Positions 35,036 to 44,151 of a stretch of DNA of 63,235 nt are shown piece by piece. Position 1 is the stretch's first letter; each line of letters begins with the position of its first letter. The DNA comes from Flavobacteriales bacterium (GTDB lineage: Bacteria; Bacteroidota; Bacteroidia; NS11-12g; UBA955): contig CANMCY010000015.1 of the NCBI GenBank assembly GCA_947496375.1, positions 1 to 63,235 of the forward strand. The letters run 5' to 3'. The notes below the pieces were generated by a model that ran no database searches, was not told the origin of the DNA, and saw only the letters and a list, made by a program, of their open reading frames with translations. Made by a program: the position numbers and the translations under genes.

Positions 35036-35851
35036 ATGCAAAATACACAGAAATTAATTGAAGAAGCCTGGGAAAACCGGTCATTACTGCAGCAGCAGGA
35101 GTATATCAATGCCATTGAAATGGTTATTGAGCAGCTGGATAAGGGATTATTGCGTGTGGCAGCTCCCATGGCTGATGGAAACTGGCAAAATTTCGACTGG
35201 ATTAAAAAGGCCGTAATTCTATACTTTCCCACCCGAAAAATGGAAACAATGCACGCGGGTCCCATGGAATTTCATGATAAGATGAAATTGAAAACGGGGT
35301 TTGCCGAACTCGGGGTTCGTGTGGTGCCTCATGCCATAGCACGGTATGGTGCTTACCTGGCTTCTGGGGTGATTATGATGCCTTCCTATGTGAACATTGG
35401 TGCGTATGTAGATTCAGGAACCATGGTGGATACGTGGGCAACCGTTGGTAGTTGTGCTCAGATAGGAAAAAACGTGCATTTGAGCGGTGGTGTTGGCATC
35501 GGTGGGGTGCTTGAACCCGTTCAGGCAGCACCTGTTATTATAGAAGATGATTGTTTCGTAGGTTCACGGTGCATTGTGGTGGAAGGGGTTAGGGTAGGAA
35601 AGCAAGCAGTGTTGGGTGCAGGTTTAACATTAACCATGAGCACCAAAATCATGGATGCCGAAAGTGGAAAGGAATTGCCCCGAGGATATATACCTCCCAG
35701 AAGTGTGGTGATTCCGGGTTCCATAAAGAAAACCTTTGCCGGTGGTGATTTTTACGTGCCCTGTGCCCTGATAATAGGTCAGCGCAAGGAAAGTACTGAC
35801 ACTAAGACATCGCTGAATGATGCGCTGCGCGATTTTAATGTAGCCGTTTGA
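35036..35851 (+). CDS. dapD: tetrahydrodipicolinate N-succinyltransferase
   Basis: Lysine and meso-diaminopimelate synthesis by the succinylase route: succinyl-CoA plus tetrahydrodipicolinate to N-succinyl-2-amino-6-ketopimelate. The 271 residues match the family length. An N-terminal helical domain is followed by a left-handed beta-helix of hexapeptide repeats (VIMMPSYVNIGAYVDSGTMVDTWATVGSCAQIGKNVHLSGGVGIGG is covered in the span of residues about 115-165), then DDCFVGSRCIVVEGVRVG and IPPRSVVIPGS. Start 35036 gives the standard N-terminus. The stop overlaps the next gene's ATG (TGATG). Confidence 0.96.
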   Translation: MQNTQKLIEEAWENRSLLQQQEYINAIEMVIEQLDKGLLRVAAPMADGNWQNFDWIKKAVILYFPTRKMETMHAGPMEFHDKMKLKTGFAELGVRVVPHAIARYGAYLASGVIMMPSYVNIGAYVDSGTMVDTWATVGSCAQIGKNVHLSGGVGIGGVLEPVQAAPVIIEDDCFVGSRCIVVEGVRVGKQAVLGAGLTLTMSTKIMDAESGKELPRGYIPPRSVVIPGSIKKTFAGGDFYVPCALIIGQRKESTDTKTSLNDALRDFNVAV

Positions 35852-36921
35852 TGAAAATCGGGTTTGACGCAAAGCGATACTTTAACAATGCCACAGGACT
35901 TGGCAATTACAGCCGCAGCGTGGTGGATGCTTTGCTGAAATATGCACCCGAACATCAGTATGTGTTATTTTCTCCCGGCAGGGAGGGGGAGATTCGGCCA
36001 TCGGGTCTTCAAATTGCGGAATCCCGAAATAAGGGTTCCTTCTGGCGTATGCTGGGTTTGAAAAATGATCTGATCAGAAATGGGATTCAGGTTTATCATG
36101 GTCTCAGCAACGAAATTCCTGTGGGTCTGGCAGGTACCGGAATTGGTACGGTAGTAACCATTCATGATTTGATTTTTAAAAGGTTTCCGGATTACTATAG
36201 AGCGGCAGACCGATGGATATACAATGTGAAAACAAGCTATGCTGCCCGATATGCAGATGTAATTGTAGCAGCAAGCCAAACTACTGCAGATGATATCCGT
36301 CGATTCTATAAAGTAAGCGACGCCCGAATGAAAGTGATTTATCAGCCGGTGGACGCCATTTGGTATGAAAATCCCGCGCCAGCTCCGGTTTCGGTGCCCT
36401 ATATACTCTATGTGAGTAGTTTCACCCGTCGCAAAAACCATGGCAGTCTGATTGAAGCATTTGCCAAAATCCAAAAACAAACAGATATGCAGCTGGTGCT
36501 GGCCGGTGCCGCCGGTGAAACGCTGGAAAAATGCCGCTCGTTCGTACAGCAGGAAAAATTGGATGACCGGGTACATTTTTTCATAGATTGTGACTTTAAT
36601 ACCCTGCATTCCCTGACCAAGGGCGCTTCACTCGTAGTCAACTGCAGTTTTTTTGAAGGGTTTGGGATACCGTTGGCTGAGGCGGCTGTATGCGGACGCC
36701 CCATGGCCGTTTCTTCCATTCCTGTTTTTAAAGAGATTGCCGGCAATGCCGCCCGTTATTTTAGTCCCAACGATTCCGATGAAATGGCTGCGGTCATGCT
36801 GGAGGGTTTAGCAAACGAATACCAAACGCAGATGGAGGAAGGACGAACGCTGCTGATTGAGAAGATTCACCCTGAAACAATTGCAGGTCAGCTTAGCAGT
36901 CTATACCGTTCACTTTCCTGA
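35851..36921 (+). CDS. glycosyltransferase family 4 protein
   Basis: A 356-residue cytoplasmic GT-B glycosyltransferase. N-terminal acceptor domain with GFDAKRYFNNATGLGNYSRS (Gly-rich loop, residues 4-23) and VVTIHDLIFKRFPDYY; C-terminal nucleotide-sugar domain with YVSSFTRRKNHGSLIEAF (about residue 192) and the E-x7-E motif in CSFFEGFGIPLAEAAVCGRP (about 270). It resembles mannosyl- or rhamnosyl-type transferases acting in cell-surface glycan assembly; donor and acceptor are unknown. Start ATG 35851 overlaps the dapD stop by 1 nt, so they are coupled although functionally unrelated. Confidence 0.9.
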   Translation: MKIGFDAKRYFNNATGLGNYSRSVVDALLKYAPEHQYVLFSPGREGEIRPSGLQIAESRNKGSFWRMLGLKNDLIRNGIQVYHGLSNEIPVGLAGTGIGTVVTIHDLIFKRFPDYYRAADRWIYNVKTSYAARYADVIVAASQTTADDIRRFYKVSDARMKVIYQPVDAIWYENPAPAPVSVPYILYVSSFTRRKNHGSLIEAFAKIQKQTDMQLVLAGAAGETLEKCRSFVQQEKLDDRVHFFIDCDFNTLHSLTKGASLVVNCSFFEGFGIPLAEAAVCGRPMAVSSIPVFKEIAGNAARYFSPNDSDEMAAVMLEGLANEYQTQMEEGRTLLIEKIHPETIAGQLSSLYRSLS

Positions 36922-36923
36922 TT

Positions 36924-39815
36924 TTAGTGAGGATGATTCCACATCCTTTGTGGTTCCTTGCCTTCCGGCATTTTGAATGCCCTTAGGTTATAGGTAAATG
37001 TAAGCATGTAGTAGCGCTGCAGCACGTTGGTCTGCACATCCTCATAATAAGTTTCAGTAATATTTCTGTTCAAACTGTTGTTCTGCTTCAGCATATCAAA
37101 AGCTGTCAATCTGAGTTCTGCAGCTCGCTTTTTTAGGAATTTGTATCCAATTCCGGCATTCCAGAGCAGAAAATTATTATTGAGTCCGCCGCTTAGTCCT
37201 TTAAATAGCTGGTGGTTCAATTCCGTTTGCAATACTAATCCCTTCCAAGGTTGTGCCTGTATGCGAAAACGGCTGTTTTGATTGGTGAAAACGCTGTTTA
37301 AGGAGGTTTGTAAGCTATTGTTTACGGTGGTGTAAGCCGTATTTGAACTGAGGGTGAAGTCCAGTTTTTCGGATATATTGCTGCTAACCACAATGCCCAT
37401 GCTTGGTGAGGCGCTGTTGGCGTAGTTGATCTGCCCGTTTATCATTCCCGGAGTTCGGCTGTATGTAATGCCCGCATTCACGTTCAGATTGCACTTGATG
37501 AAGTTTAAGGGCAATCCATAATTGATAAAACTCCTCAGTCCTCCCTGTCCATTCATATTGACTGGCCGGGTAAACTGAGCGCCTCTGTTTAAAAACAATC
37601 CCGGATAAATCTGGGTGTCGGATTGGGCAATGAACGTACTTGTACCAATGTAGTTTTGGGTTAAAGTTCCTCCAATCATGGCAAAAAATGAACGGCCTTT
37701 CTGAGGATTGGCCCATGAGTAGCGGGTGAAAATGCCATGCTGCAAGTCCTGAGCAAGGCCGGGGTTACCCGTGCTAACTGACAGGGGATTGCTGTTGTTT
37801 ACAACATCCTGTAACTGCTCTATGCCGGGTGCGTTATTGTTGGTGCGGTAAAACAGTCTAAACCCTTCTTTTTCGTTGGGCTTGAACATAATCATAGCAC
37901 CGGGAAGCAAACTCGGGAAACCGGCATTAAGGTTGTAAACCTTAGGGAAAATCTGTTCGTTGTACAGATTTGCCTGCTGGGCATTTAAACTCACATTCCA
38001 GCTCCATTTGCCTTTTTGCCACCGATATGAAACACCTGTGCTGACGCTGGTGTAGCGGGTATCAAATTTACTTGATAACAGCGTGTCGAGAATGGAGTAT
38101 GTTTCATTTAGGGTGTCCAAAGCGCTGGTGTTCTTATCATTTGTGCTTCGGGAGTAATTACCGTTCACTGAAAAACTCAATTGTGCATTTTTTCCTGCCG
38201 GTTCGGTCCAGGTTACAGAGCCCGTGCTGCCATAGTTTTCGCGGATCTGATCTGCCCTTACATCGTTTACCCTGGCAGCGAAAGTGTCGGTTAACTGGTC
38301 GTTTTCTGTTCTCCAGTCATTATTGCCCCGGTTGCCGGATAGGGTGGGAGTGGCGGTAAGGGTAAGCGACCGTCCGCGTTTTTTGTACCTCACATTGTAT
38401 TGGAAACCAACAGAGGCATTAAAGCCCGACAGGTCGGAGATATAGCGATTGATGGCACTGCTAATATCAACACGGCTGCTGTATAGAGAGTTTACAATGC
38501 TGTTAGTGCCATTAATGTCTGATTCCGGACTGTTTTTTTGAAAACTCAATTTTGGGGTAATCAACAAACTGCGCATGGTATCCGGCTTCCATTCAAATCT
38601 GAGGTTGAACCGATGATTGGAATTGAGTGTAGTGGCCACACTTTGTTCAATGTAATTCAACCGGCTTTCGGAGCCCGTGACAAAGTAGCGATTGGTGAGT
38701 CCTATATTTTCATTCACAGACCGGTTAAAAAAGTAGGATGCCGATAATTCTGACTTGTCCCATTTGTTGCTGTAGTTCAATCCAATGGCTCCTGTGGTTG
38801 AAATTCCGTTCCGCTGATCAACCAGGAAATTATCCATGGCAGATGCGCCGTAATTGCTGTTTCTCATCATAGGGCGCCAGGAGCCACCGCCGGGCATGCC
38901 CCGCATTCCACCACCGCCGCCACCACCGCCGGCCATCACGCCCATCAGGTCTTCCGCACTGAAATTTTGTTCATTAACATTGTTCAGTGAGCCCAATAGG
39001 GTTACCCGTTTCTTGTTTTTAAAACGATTAAAAGTGAAACCGTTTCGGTAACGGTCATCGGTTCCATATCCTGCAAACACTTTTCCGAAACTCCCGTTTC
39101 TGAACTGCATTTTGGTGATAATATTAATGGTTTTGGTGGTGTTCCCATCATCGAAGCCGGTGGCCTGAGCCAGGTTGCTTTTACCATCGAATACTTGAAT
39201 TTTATCAACTACTTCAGAGGGTAAATTACGCATGGCAGAGGAAGGATCTTCACCAAAAAATGGTCTGCCGTCCACCAGTACTCGTTTTACTTCTTCGCCC
39301 TGGGCTTGTATTTTACCGTTTTGCATGCTGATGCCGGGCATTTTGGTCACCAAATCTTCCGCCGTAGCATCGGGGTTTGTTTTGTATGAGGAGGCAGAAA
39401 GTTCGGTTGTATCACCCTTGATTTTCACCGCAACAGCGTCTTTTACAATAAGAATCTCCTTCATTTTGCCGCTGTCTGATGGTAGAAGGTATAAAATTCT
39501 CAAATCGTAGGATTCGTTAACATCTGTGAAGGAAAAATCCGCTTCGTATGTTTTGTAACCCTCCGAGGTGGCGGTAAGCCGATATTTTCCGGGAATTGAT
39601 ATCGTAGAACGAAAAAAACCGATTGAATCTGTGCGGGTTCGATACAATGCTGAATCTCCGGCCTGGCTTTTGAACCTGATAAAGCAAGGGTAAACGGGCT
39701 TGCCCTGTCTGTTCTGAATTTTGCCTGAAACCCGAATTCCGGCATCTGTCCCGGTATCTTGTGCGCTTGCCAACTGACAGGTTAGCAGTAGGAATCCTAT
39801 GAAAAATGAACGCAT
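36924..39815 (-). CDS. TonB-dependent receptor-like outer membrane protein with CarboxypepD_reg domain
   Basis: A 963-residue outer-membrane protein: signal peptide (RSFFIGFLLLTCQLASA), a carboxypeptidase-regulatory-like beta-sandwich (residues about 25-110), a plug-like domain (ATAEDLVTKMPGISMQNG through TKTINIITKM, about 145-255) and a large C-terminal barrel of the OMP_b-brl_3 type ending in MLTFTYNLRAF. A run of eight Gly (MAGGGGGGGGMRG, about residue 320) sits in an early loop. No SusD partner follows, so a glycan-uptake role is not supported. Start 39815 begins the signal peptide; the frame runs upstream to 39917 without a better start. Confidence 0.85.
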   Translation of the reverse strand: MRSFFIGFLLLTCQLASAQDTGTDAGIRVSGKIQNRQGKPVYPCFIRFKSQAGDSALYRTRTDSIGFFRSTISIPGKYRLTATSEGYKTYEADFSFTDVNESYDLRILYLLPSDSGKMKEILIVKDAVAVKIKGDTTELSASSYKTNPDATAEDLVTKMPGISMQNGKIQAQGEEVKRVLVDGRPFFGEDPSSAMRNLPSEVVDKIQVFDGKSNLAQATGFDDGNTTKTINIITKMQFRNGSFGKVFAGYGTDDRYRNGFTFNRFKNKKRVTLLGSLNNVNEQNFSAEDLMGVMAGGGGGGGGMRGMPGGGSWRPMMRNSNYGASAMDNFLVDQRNGISTTGAIGLNYSNKWDKSELSASYFFNRSVNENIGLTNRYFVTGSESRLNYIEQSVATTLNSNHRFNLRFEWKPDTMRSLLITPKLSFQKNSPESDINGTNSIVNSLYSSRVDISSAINRYISDLSGFNASVGFQYNVRYKKRGRSLTLTATPTLSGNRGNNDWRTENDQLTDTFAARVNDVRADQIRENYGSTGSVTWTEPAGKNAQLSFSVNGNYSRSTNDKNTSALDTLNETYSILDTLLSSKFDTRYTSVSTGVSYRWQKGKWSWNVSLNAQQANLYNEQIFPKVYNLNAGFPSLLPGAMIMFKPNEKEGFRLFYRTNNNAPGIEQLQDVVNNSNPLSVSTGNPGLAQDLQHGIFTRYSWANPQKGRSFFAMIGGTLTQNYIGTSTFIAQSDTQIYPGLFLNRGAQFTRPVNMNGQGGLRSFINYGLPLNFIKCNLNVNAGITYSRTPGMINGQINYANSASPSMGIVVSSNISEKLDFTLSSNTAYTTVNNSLQTSLNSVFTNQNSRFRIQAQPWKGLVLQTELNHQLFKGLSGGLNNNFLLWNAGIGYKFLKKRAAELRLTAFDMLKQNNSLNRNITETYYEDVQTNVLQRYYMLTFTYNLRAFKMPEGKEPQRMWNHPH

Positions 39816-39929
39816 GAAATATTTGTGGTCACAAATATGCGAAAGGTTCCTGATGATTAGGGTATGTGACGGCATCAATTGGTCGAATTTTAATAGAAAT
39901 GAATTAATTTTCATCACTTATGCACAAAC

Positions 39930-39961
39930 TTTGGCAACCTGCCCCCTTCGTTTTTATTTTG
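39930..39961 (+). promoter_or_regulatory. promoter TTTG-N20-TTATTTTG for dnaX
   Basis: TTTG at 39930-39933 and TTATTTTG at 39954-39961 (one mismatch to TAnnTTTG), spacer 20 nt, 10 nt before the dnaX ATG at 39972. Confidence 0.5.
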
Positions 39962-39971
39962 CAATCGTTTC

Positions 39972-41087
39972 ATGGAACAGTACATCGTATCGGCACGCAA
40001 ATACCGTCCCACGCATTTTGATGCGGTGGTGGGGCAGAAGCATGTTGCTGATACCCTGATGCGTGAAATTGAGAGCAATAAATTGGCCCAGGCATTTCTG
40101 TTTACCGGTCCCAGGGGGGTAGGCAAAACCACCTGTGCCAGAATTCTGGCCAAAGTTATTAACAGCAAAGACGGAGAAGTAGATCCCAAACAGGATTTTG
40201 CCTTCAATATTTTTGAGCTGGATGCTGCCAGCAATAATTCCGTAGACGATATCCGTAATTTGCTCGAGCAGGTGCGTATACCGCCTCAGGTAGGCAGATA
40301 CAAAGTGTACATCATTGATGAGGTGCACATGTTGTCTCCCTCCGCATTTAATGCATTTCTTAAAACCCTTGAGGAACCCCCCTCATACGCCATTTTTATT
40401 CTCGCTACCACCGAGAAGCACAAGATACTTCCCACGATTCTCAGCCGTTGTCAGGTGTTTAATTTTAACAGGATTGAGGTTAGGGATATGGTGGATCATC
40501 TCAGGCAAATTGCCGAGAAAGAAGGCGTATCTGCCGAGGAAGATGCCCTGCATCTTATTGCCAGAAAGGCAGACGGCGGACTGCGCGATGCCCTTTCTAT
40601 TTTTGATCAGCTGGTGAGTTACAGCGATGGCGGATTAACGTATTCCAAAGCGATTGAGATTCTGAATGAGCTGGATGCAGATACGTATTTTGAGATTACT
40701 GAATCTGTGCTGAAGGGCGATGCAGGAAGTTGCATTCTTACCCTGGACAGCATCATCAGGCGTGGATTTGACGGTTCAGTTTTCATTGCAGGGTTAACTG
40801 CCCACTTCAGGAATTTGGCCGTGTGTAAGGATAGCAGAACTGCGTCATTGCTGGATATGTCCGATAATTTCAGACAAAAATATTCGGAGCAAGCCGCTGC
40901 CATGGGATTTTCTTTAATTTTAAACGGTTTAAACCTGCTGAATGAGTGTGACGAGAAATATAAAATAAGCCGACATCCCCGGTTGCTGCTGGAGCTAACC
41001 CTCATGAAGCTTGCCAATCTGAAATCGTTTATCGCTCACGTTGCTACGCTGGAGGAATTAAAAAAAAAAGTCCTGAGCAATCATTAA
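39972..41087 (+). CDS. dnaX: DNA polymerase III gamma subunit (short dnaX product) and tau N-terminal part
   Basis: Clamp-loader ATPase, 371 residues in the 0 frame. AAA+ core: LFTGPRGVGKTTCARILAKV (Walker A, about residue 45), YIIDEVHMLSPSAFNAFLKTLEEPP (Walker B, about 115), ATTEKHKILPTILSRC (sensor 1, Arg finger) and GGLRDALSIFDQL (sensor 2), then domain III helices to about residue 360. The usual Zn-binding Cys cluster between Walker A and B is absent, as in some other bacteria. The frame stops at 41085-41087 right after domain III, while the tau-specific tail continues in the -1 frame from the A10 run at 41060-41069. The short product would be a gamma-like protein. Confidence 0.93.
   Translation: MEQYIVSARKYRPTHFDAVVGQKHVADTLMREIESNKLAQAFLFTGPRGVGKTTCARILAKVINSKDGEVDPKQDFAFNIFELDAASNNSVDDIRNLLEQVRIPPQVGRYKVYIIDEVHMLSPSAFNAFLKTLEEPPSYAIFILATTEKHKILPTILSRCQVFNFNRIEVRDMVDHLRQIAEKEGVSAEEDALHLIARKADGGLRDALSIFDQLVSYSDGGLTYSKAIEILNELDADTYFEITESVLKGDAGSCILTLDSIIRRGFDGSVFIAGLTAHFRNLAVCKDSRTASLLDMSDNFRQKYSEQAAAMGFSLILNGLNLLNECDEKYKISRHPRLLLELTLMKLANLKSFIAHVATLEELKKKVLSNH
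41060..41069 (+). other. A10 slippery run, probable programmed frameshift/slippage site in dnaX
   Basis: Ten consecutive A residues in dnaX, read in frame 0 as TTA-AAA-AAA-AAA-GTC; the A_AAA_AAA heptamer at 41063-41069 suits -1 slippage. A purine-rich GGAGG (41051-41055) lies just upstream, like the stimulatory internal Shine-Dalgarno of E. coli dnaX. Downstream, only a weak hairpin is visible (CCGA 41090-41093 with TCGG 41099-41102), about 20 nt away. Slippage by RNA polymerase, as in Thermus dnaX (A9), would give the same result. Confidence 0.75.
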
Positions 41088-41668
41088 AACCGAGTGTTTC
41101 GGCACCGGTGAAACTGCCTGACTCTGTTGAAAAGCTGGTAACTACGGTTCAGGAATCCCGCATTCAGCTCTCCGGTTTTGAGGCATTCAAACAGAAAAAA
41201 CAAGAGGATAGAAATCTGACCCTCAAAGCCGAAAAAGTTACGGTTACTGAGCCCACGCAGTCAGAAATTGCATACGAAGAGCCGCCGGCAGAAACTGAAC
41301 AGTCGTCCGACTTAAAACAGGTTAGTGAAACGCAGTTAAAGCAATATTGGATTGATTTTAGTCATACCGCAGGAATGCGTGCATCCAGCTTGATGAAGGC
41401 GATAACACCGGAACTCCAGGGTAATGAGGTTTTGGTCACAGTAGCTTCAGCCGCCCAACAGGATGCTATTGAAGATATACGCATAGATTTTGTGCGTTTT
41501 ATTGCTCAAAAAACGAATGGTCAAATTCAATCTCTTCGCATAGAAAAAGGAGCAGCCGAAATAACCGAAAGAAAGCCCTATACCGAAAAGGAAAAGCTTG
41601 AATATATGCTATCCAAGAACCCACAGTGGAAAGAGGTTATCGAAAAATTGTCGCTTAGACTGCCTTAA
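41069..41668 (+). CDS. dnaX: DNA polymerase III tau-specific C-terminal part (dnaX, -1 frame)
   Basis: Open reading frame of 199 residues in the -1 frame relative to the dnaX start, joined at the A10 run; the combined tau protein would have about 565 residues. It holds a Ser/Pro/Glu-rich linker (KPSVSAPVKLPD; EPTQSEIAYEEPP) and then the tau tail that should bind the polymerase alpha subunit and helicase: QLKQYWIDFSHT, NEVLVTVASAAQQDAIED and KPYTEKEKLEYMLSKNPQWKEV, which resembles the end of single-frame Bacteroidota DnaX proteins. As a separate gene it would have to start at ATG-less codons near 41108 (GTG), which is unlikely. Confidence 0.85.
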   Translation, partial: SPEQSLKPSVSAPVKLPDSVEKLVTTVQESRIQLSGFEAFKQKKQEDRNLTLKAEKVTVTEPTQSEIAYEEPPAETEQSSDLKQVSETQLKQYWIDFSHTAGMRASSLMKAITPELQGNEVLVTVASAAQQDAIEDIRIDFVRFIAQKTNGQIQSLRIEKGAAEITERKPYTEKEKLEYMLSKNPQWKEVIEKLSLRLP

Positions 41669-41740
41669 TGGCTTGTTTAGCTATTTTCTGCTCAATTTGT
41701 GCATAAACCTTAGGGTTTCTTTTGTTCCTTTGCAGGTAGA

Positions 41741-42913
41741 ATGAATATGCAAAATTCACGGGTTGAATTTTCCAATACCGAAGTTGCATTCTCGCACATG
41801 TCCGATGCGGGTTTGAGCAAAGCCCGATTGCTTTTCAGGAGTTTTAATTTTCCTGCACTGCTCACGCTGGGTCCTCCTTTGGCAAACCTTGCCATCAGTA
41901 TGGGTTTTAAAAATCTGATCAAAAAAACCATTTTTGAACAGTTTTGTGGCGGTGAGGATATTTTAACCTGTGAAAAAACCATTCAAAGACTGGCTCAATC
42001 GAATATTGGTACCATACTGGATTATTCGGTGGAAGGGGAAGATAATGAGGACAATTTTAATGCTACTTGCGCCGAAATAGTCAACACCATTGACGCTGCC
42101 GCCAACAACAATAAAATCCCCTTTTCGGTATTTAAAACAACCGGAATAATTCAAATGGATTTACTCGAAAAGGTGAGCAGCGGACAGGGTTTGACCGGGG
42201 AAGAAGAAGCACAGTGGCAAAGAGGGATAGCCCGTTTTCATAAAATTTGTGCCTATGCAGAGGAAAAGCAGGTTCGGATTTTTGTAGATGCGGAAGAAAG
42301 CTGGATTCAAAATGCCATTGACCGCCTTGCAGAAGATGCAGCCCGTCGTTATAACACCCGGCAAGCCATTGTGTTTAATACCATTCAGCTATACAGGCAC
42401 GATCGGCTCGAATATCTAAAAGCGCAGATTGTAGACGCTACCTGGTATCTGGGTTTTAAGCTGGTGCGTGGTGCTTACATGGAAAAGGAGCGGAAAAGAG
42501 CGCAGGAAATGGGCTACAACGATCCCATTCAGCCCGATAAGGAAACATCTGACAGGGATTACAATGAAGCGCTGAAACACTGCATTCATCACGTTGAAAA
42601 AGTGAGCATTTGTGCAGGTACCCACAACGAAAACAGCAGCCGCTATCTGATGGAGCTCATGGAAGAAAAACAGCTTAACAGGAATGATGAAAGGGTGTGG
42701 TTCAGTCAGCTGCTGGGTATGAGTGATCATATTTCCTACAACCTCAGCCATGCCGGTTATAATGTTTGTAAGTATGTACCTTACGGTCCTGTAAAATCTG
42801 TCATACCTTATTTAACCCGCAGAGCAAGGGAAAATAGCAGTGTGGCCGGACAAATGGGACGTGAACTTTCATTGATTGAAACTGAAATTAAACGCAGAAA
42901 GGAAAAGGTATAG
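41741..42913 (+). CDS. proline dehydrogenase
   Basis: A 390-residue FAD-dependent TIM-barrel enzyme that oxidises proline to pyrroline-5-carboxylate, feeding electrons to quinone. Motifs: KLVRGAYMEKERKRAQEMGY (about residue 246), CAGTHNENSSRYLMEL (about 296), FSQLLGMSDHISYNL (about 327) and KYVPYGPVKSVIPYLTRRARENSS (about 348), the substrate and FAD-binding end. It is the stand-alone PRODH type, without the P5C dehydrogenase fusion. The cytochrome c maturation genes begin 4 nt after its stop. A TTCCTTTG sequence (near-match to the -7 box) ends 8 nt before the ATG. Confidence 0.94.
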   Translation: MNMQNSRVEFSNTEVAFSHMSDAGLSKARLLFRSFNFPALLTLGPPLANLAISMGFKNLIKKTIFEQFCGGEDILTCEKTIQRLAQSNIGTILDYSVEGEDNEDNFNATCAEIVNTIDAAANNNKIPFSVFKTTGIIQMDLLEKVSSGQGLTGEEEAQWQRGIARFHKICAYAEEKQVRIFVDAEESWIQNAIDRLAEDAARRYNTRQAIVFNTIQLYRHDRLEYLKAQIVDATWYLGFKLVRGAYMEKERKRAQEMGYNDPIQPDKETSDRDYNEALKHCIHHVEKVSICAGTHNENSSRYLMELMEEKQLNRNDERVWFSQLLGMSDHISYNLSHAGYNVCKYVPYGPVKSVIPYLTRRARENSSVAGQMGRELSLIETEIKRRKEKV

Positions 42914-42917
42914 CCCT

Positions 42918-43934
42918 GTGATAAAGCATTGGTGGAAAATAGCAGCCATTGTCCTTTTGTTGGCGGTGCTTGCCGGAGGATTATTGGTGCCCCTCAAAAC
43001 CGGTATAACCGGTGTAGATAAACTGAATATAGCTTCGGACACAACTACCCGTTTGCGAATAGATATTTATAATCCGGGCGCGGGATTCAAACCTGAAAAG
43101 GCATTGTTGGGCGGTAAATATGGGTTTCTTGCCACCCGACTTTCCTATGATACCGGGGTTTTGCTCGCAGAATTTAATCCGAAACTTGGTAAAAGCGGTC
43201 CCGAAGGAATGAGTAATTTATATGTGCTGGCCAACGGACATTGGATGGCATTCCCCTCTGCCGTTTCCATTACACGCTCAGCCACCGATACCGGTAGTAG
43301 CAATGCGGTGATGGTGGTAGCAGATGAATTAAAATCTGAGGCAGTTACCTTTCCTAACAGGCCCATTCTGAATGAAAGCATACGAAATCTATTTTACCAT
43401 GTTCCCATGTGGTTCAGCATGATTTTTCTGTTGTTAATATCAGCGGTTTACTCGGTAAAATATCTCATAAAACCCAATCTGCTTTTTGACATGAGAAGCG
43501 ATGCTCTCATCAGGGTGGCCATTCTGACCGGTTTTCTGGGTTGCGCTACAGGTTCTGTGTGGGCCAGTGTAACCTGGGACAGCTGGTGGCCCCGAGATCC
43601 CAAGCTGAATGGTGTTGCCATTGGAATGCTCATGTATGGAGCGTATTTGTTACTAAGATCTGGAATTGGCGATGAATATCAGAAGGCCCGTATCAGTGCT
43701 GTGTACAACCTGTTTGTTTTTCCTATTTTCATCGCCCTGATCGTGATTATGCCTAAACTTAGTGGTGATAGTTTGCATCCAGGGGCAGGTGGTACTGTGG
43801 GATTCAATCAATACGATCTGGACAATACGATGCGAATGTTTTTTTATCCGGCAATATTGGGCTGGATATTACTGTGGCTATGGATGGCATCACTGCTCTA
43901 CAGATCCAATAAATTAAAGAATTATTTACCCTGA
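42918..43934 (+). CDS. ccmC: CcmC/CcsA-type heme handling protein with periplasmic N-terminal domain
   Basis: Cytochrome c maturation, inner membrane: holds heme for transfer to CcmE. The 338 residues start with one membrane helix (IKHWWKIAAIVLLLAVLAGG), a periplasmic beta-rich domain of about 130 residues (TTTRLRIDIYNPG to FPNRPILNES) not found in classical CcmC, and then six helices with the tryptophan-rich heme motif SVTWDSWWPRDPKLNG (about residue 210). The GTG at 42918 is preferred over ATG 42876, which would overlap the proline dehydrogenase gene by 38 nt and add a basic tail before the membrane helix. First of ccmC-D-E-F. Confidence 0.85.
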   Translation: MIKHWWKIAAIVLLLAVLAGGLLVPLKTGITGVDKLNIASDTTTRLRIDIYNPGAGFKPEKALLGGKYGFLATRLSYDTGVLLAEFNPKLGKSGPEGMSNLYVLANGHWMAFPSAVSITRSATDTGSSNAVMVVADELKSEAVTFPNRPILNESIRNLFYHVPMWFSMIFLLLISAVYSVKYLIKPNLLFDMRSDALIRVAILTGFLGCATGSVWASVTWDSWWPRDPKLNGVAIGMLMYGAYLLLRSGIGDEYQKARISAVYNLFVFPIFIALIVIMPKLSGDSLHPGAGGTVGFNQYDLDNTMRMFFYPAILGWILLWLWMASLLYRSNKLKNYLP

Positions 43935-43938
43935 ATAT

Positions 43939-44151
43939 ATGAAAAAAAAGTCAATTTTCCAAATGTTGATGTTGTTTTTGATGAGCATGGCAAGTCCATT
44001 GCTGGCAGACAATAATCCCATGCGCGGAAATGCAAAGTTTAATGTGGTGGCAGTTGTGCTGATCATCATATTCGCAGGCGTGGCAGGTTACTTGATATAC
44101 CTAGACAGAAAAATTACACGGATGGAAAAGGAAAAGGAAAAATCATCATGA
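43939..44151 (+). CDS. CcmD-like small membrane protein
   Basis: A 70-residue protein, 4 nt after ccmC. An N-terminal hydrophobic segment that may be a signal peptide (SIFQMLMLFLMSMASPLLA) precedes NNPMRGNAKF and a membrane helix (NVVAVVLIIIFAGVAGYLIYLD), then a charged tail RKITRMEKEKEKSS. Size, helix position, charged tail and location between ccmC and ccmE identify it as CcmD, which tethers holo-CcmE release to CcmC. Its stop overlaps the ccmE start by 4 nt (ATGA). Confidence 0.75.
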   Translation: MKKKSIFQMLMLFLMSMASPLLADNNPMRGNAKFNVVAVVLIIIFAGVAGYLIYLDRKITRMEKEKEKSS

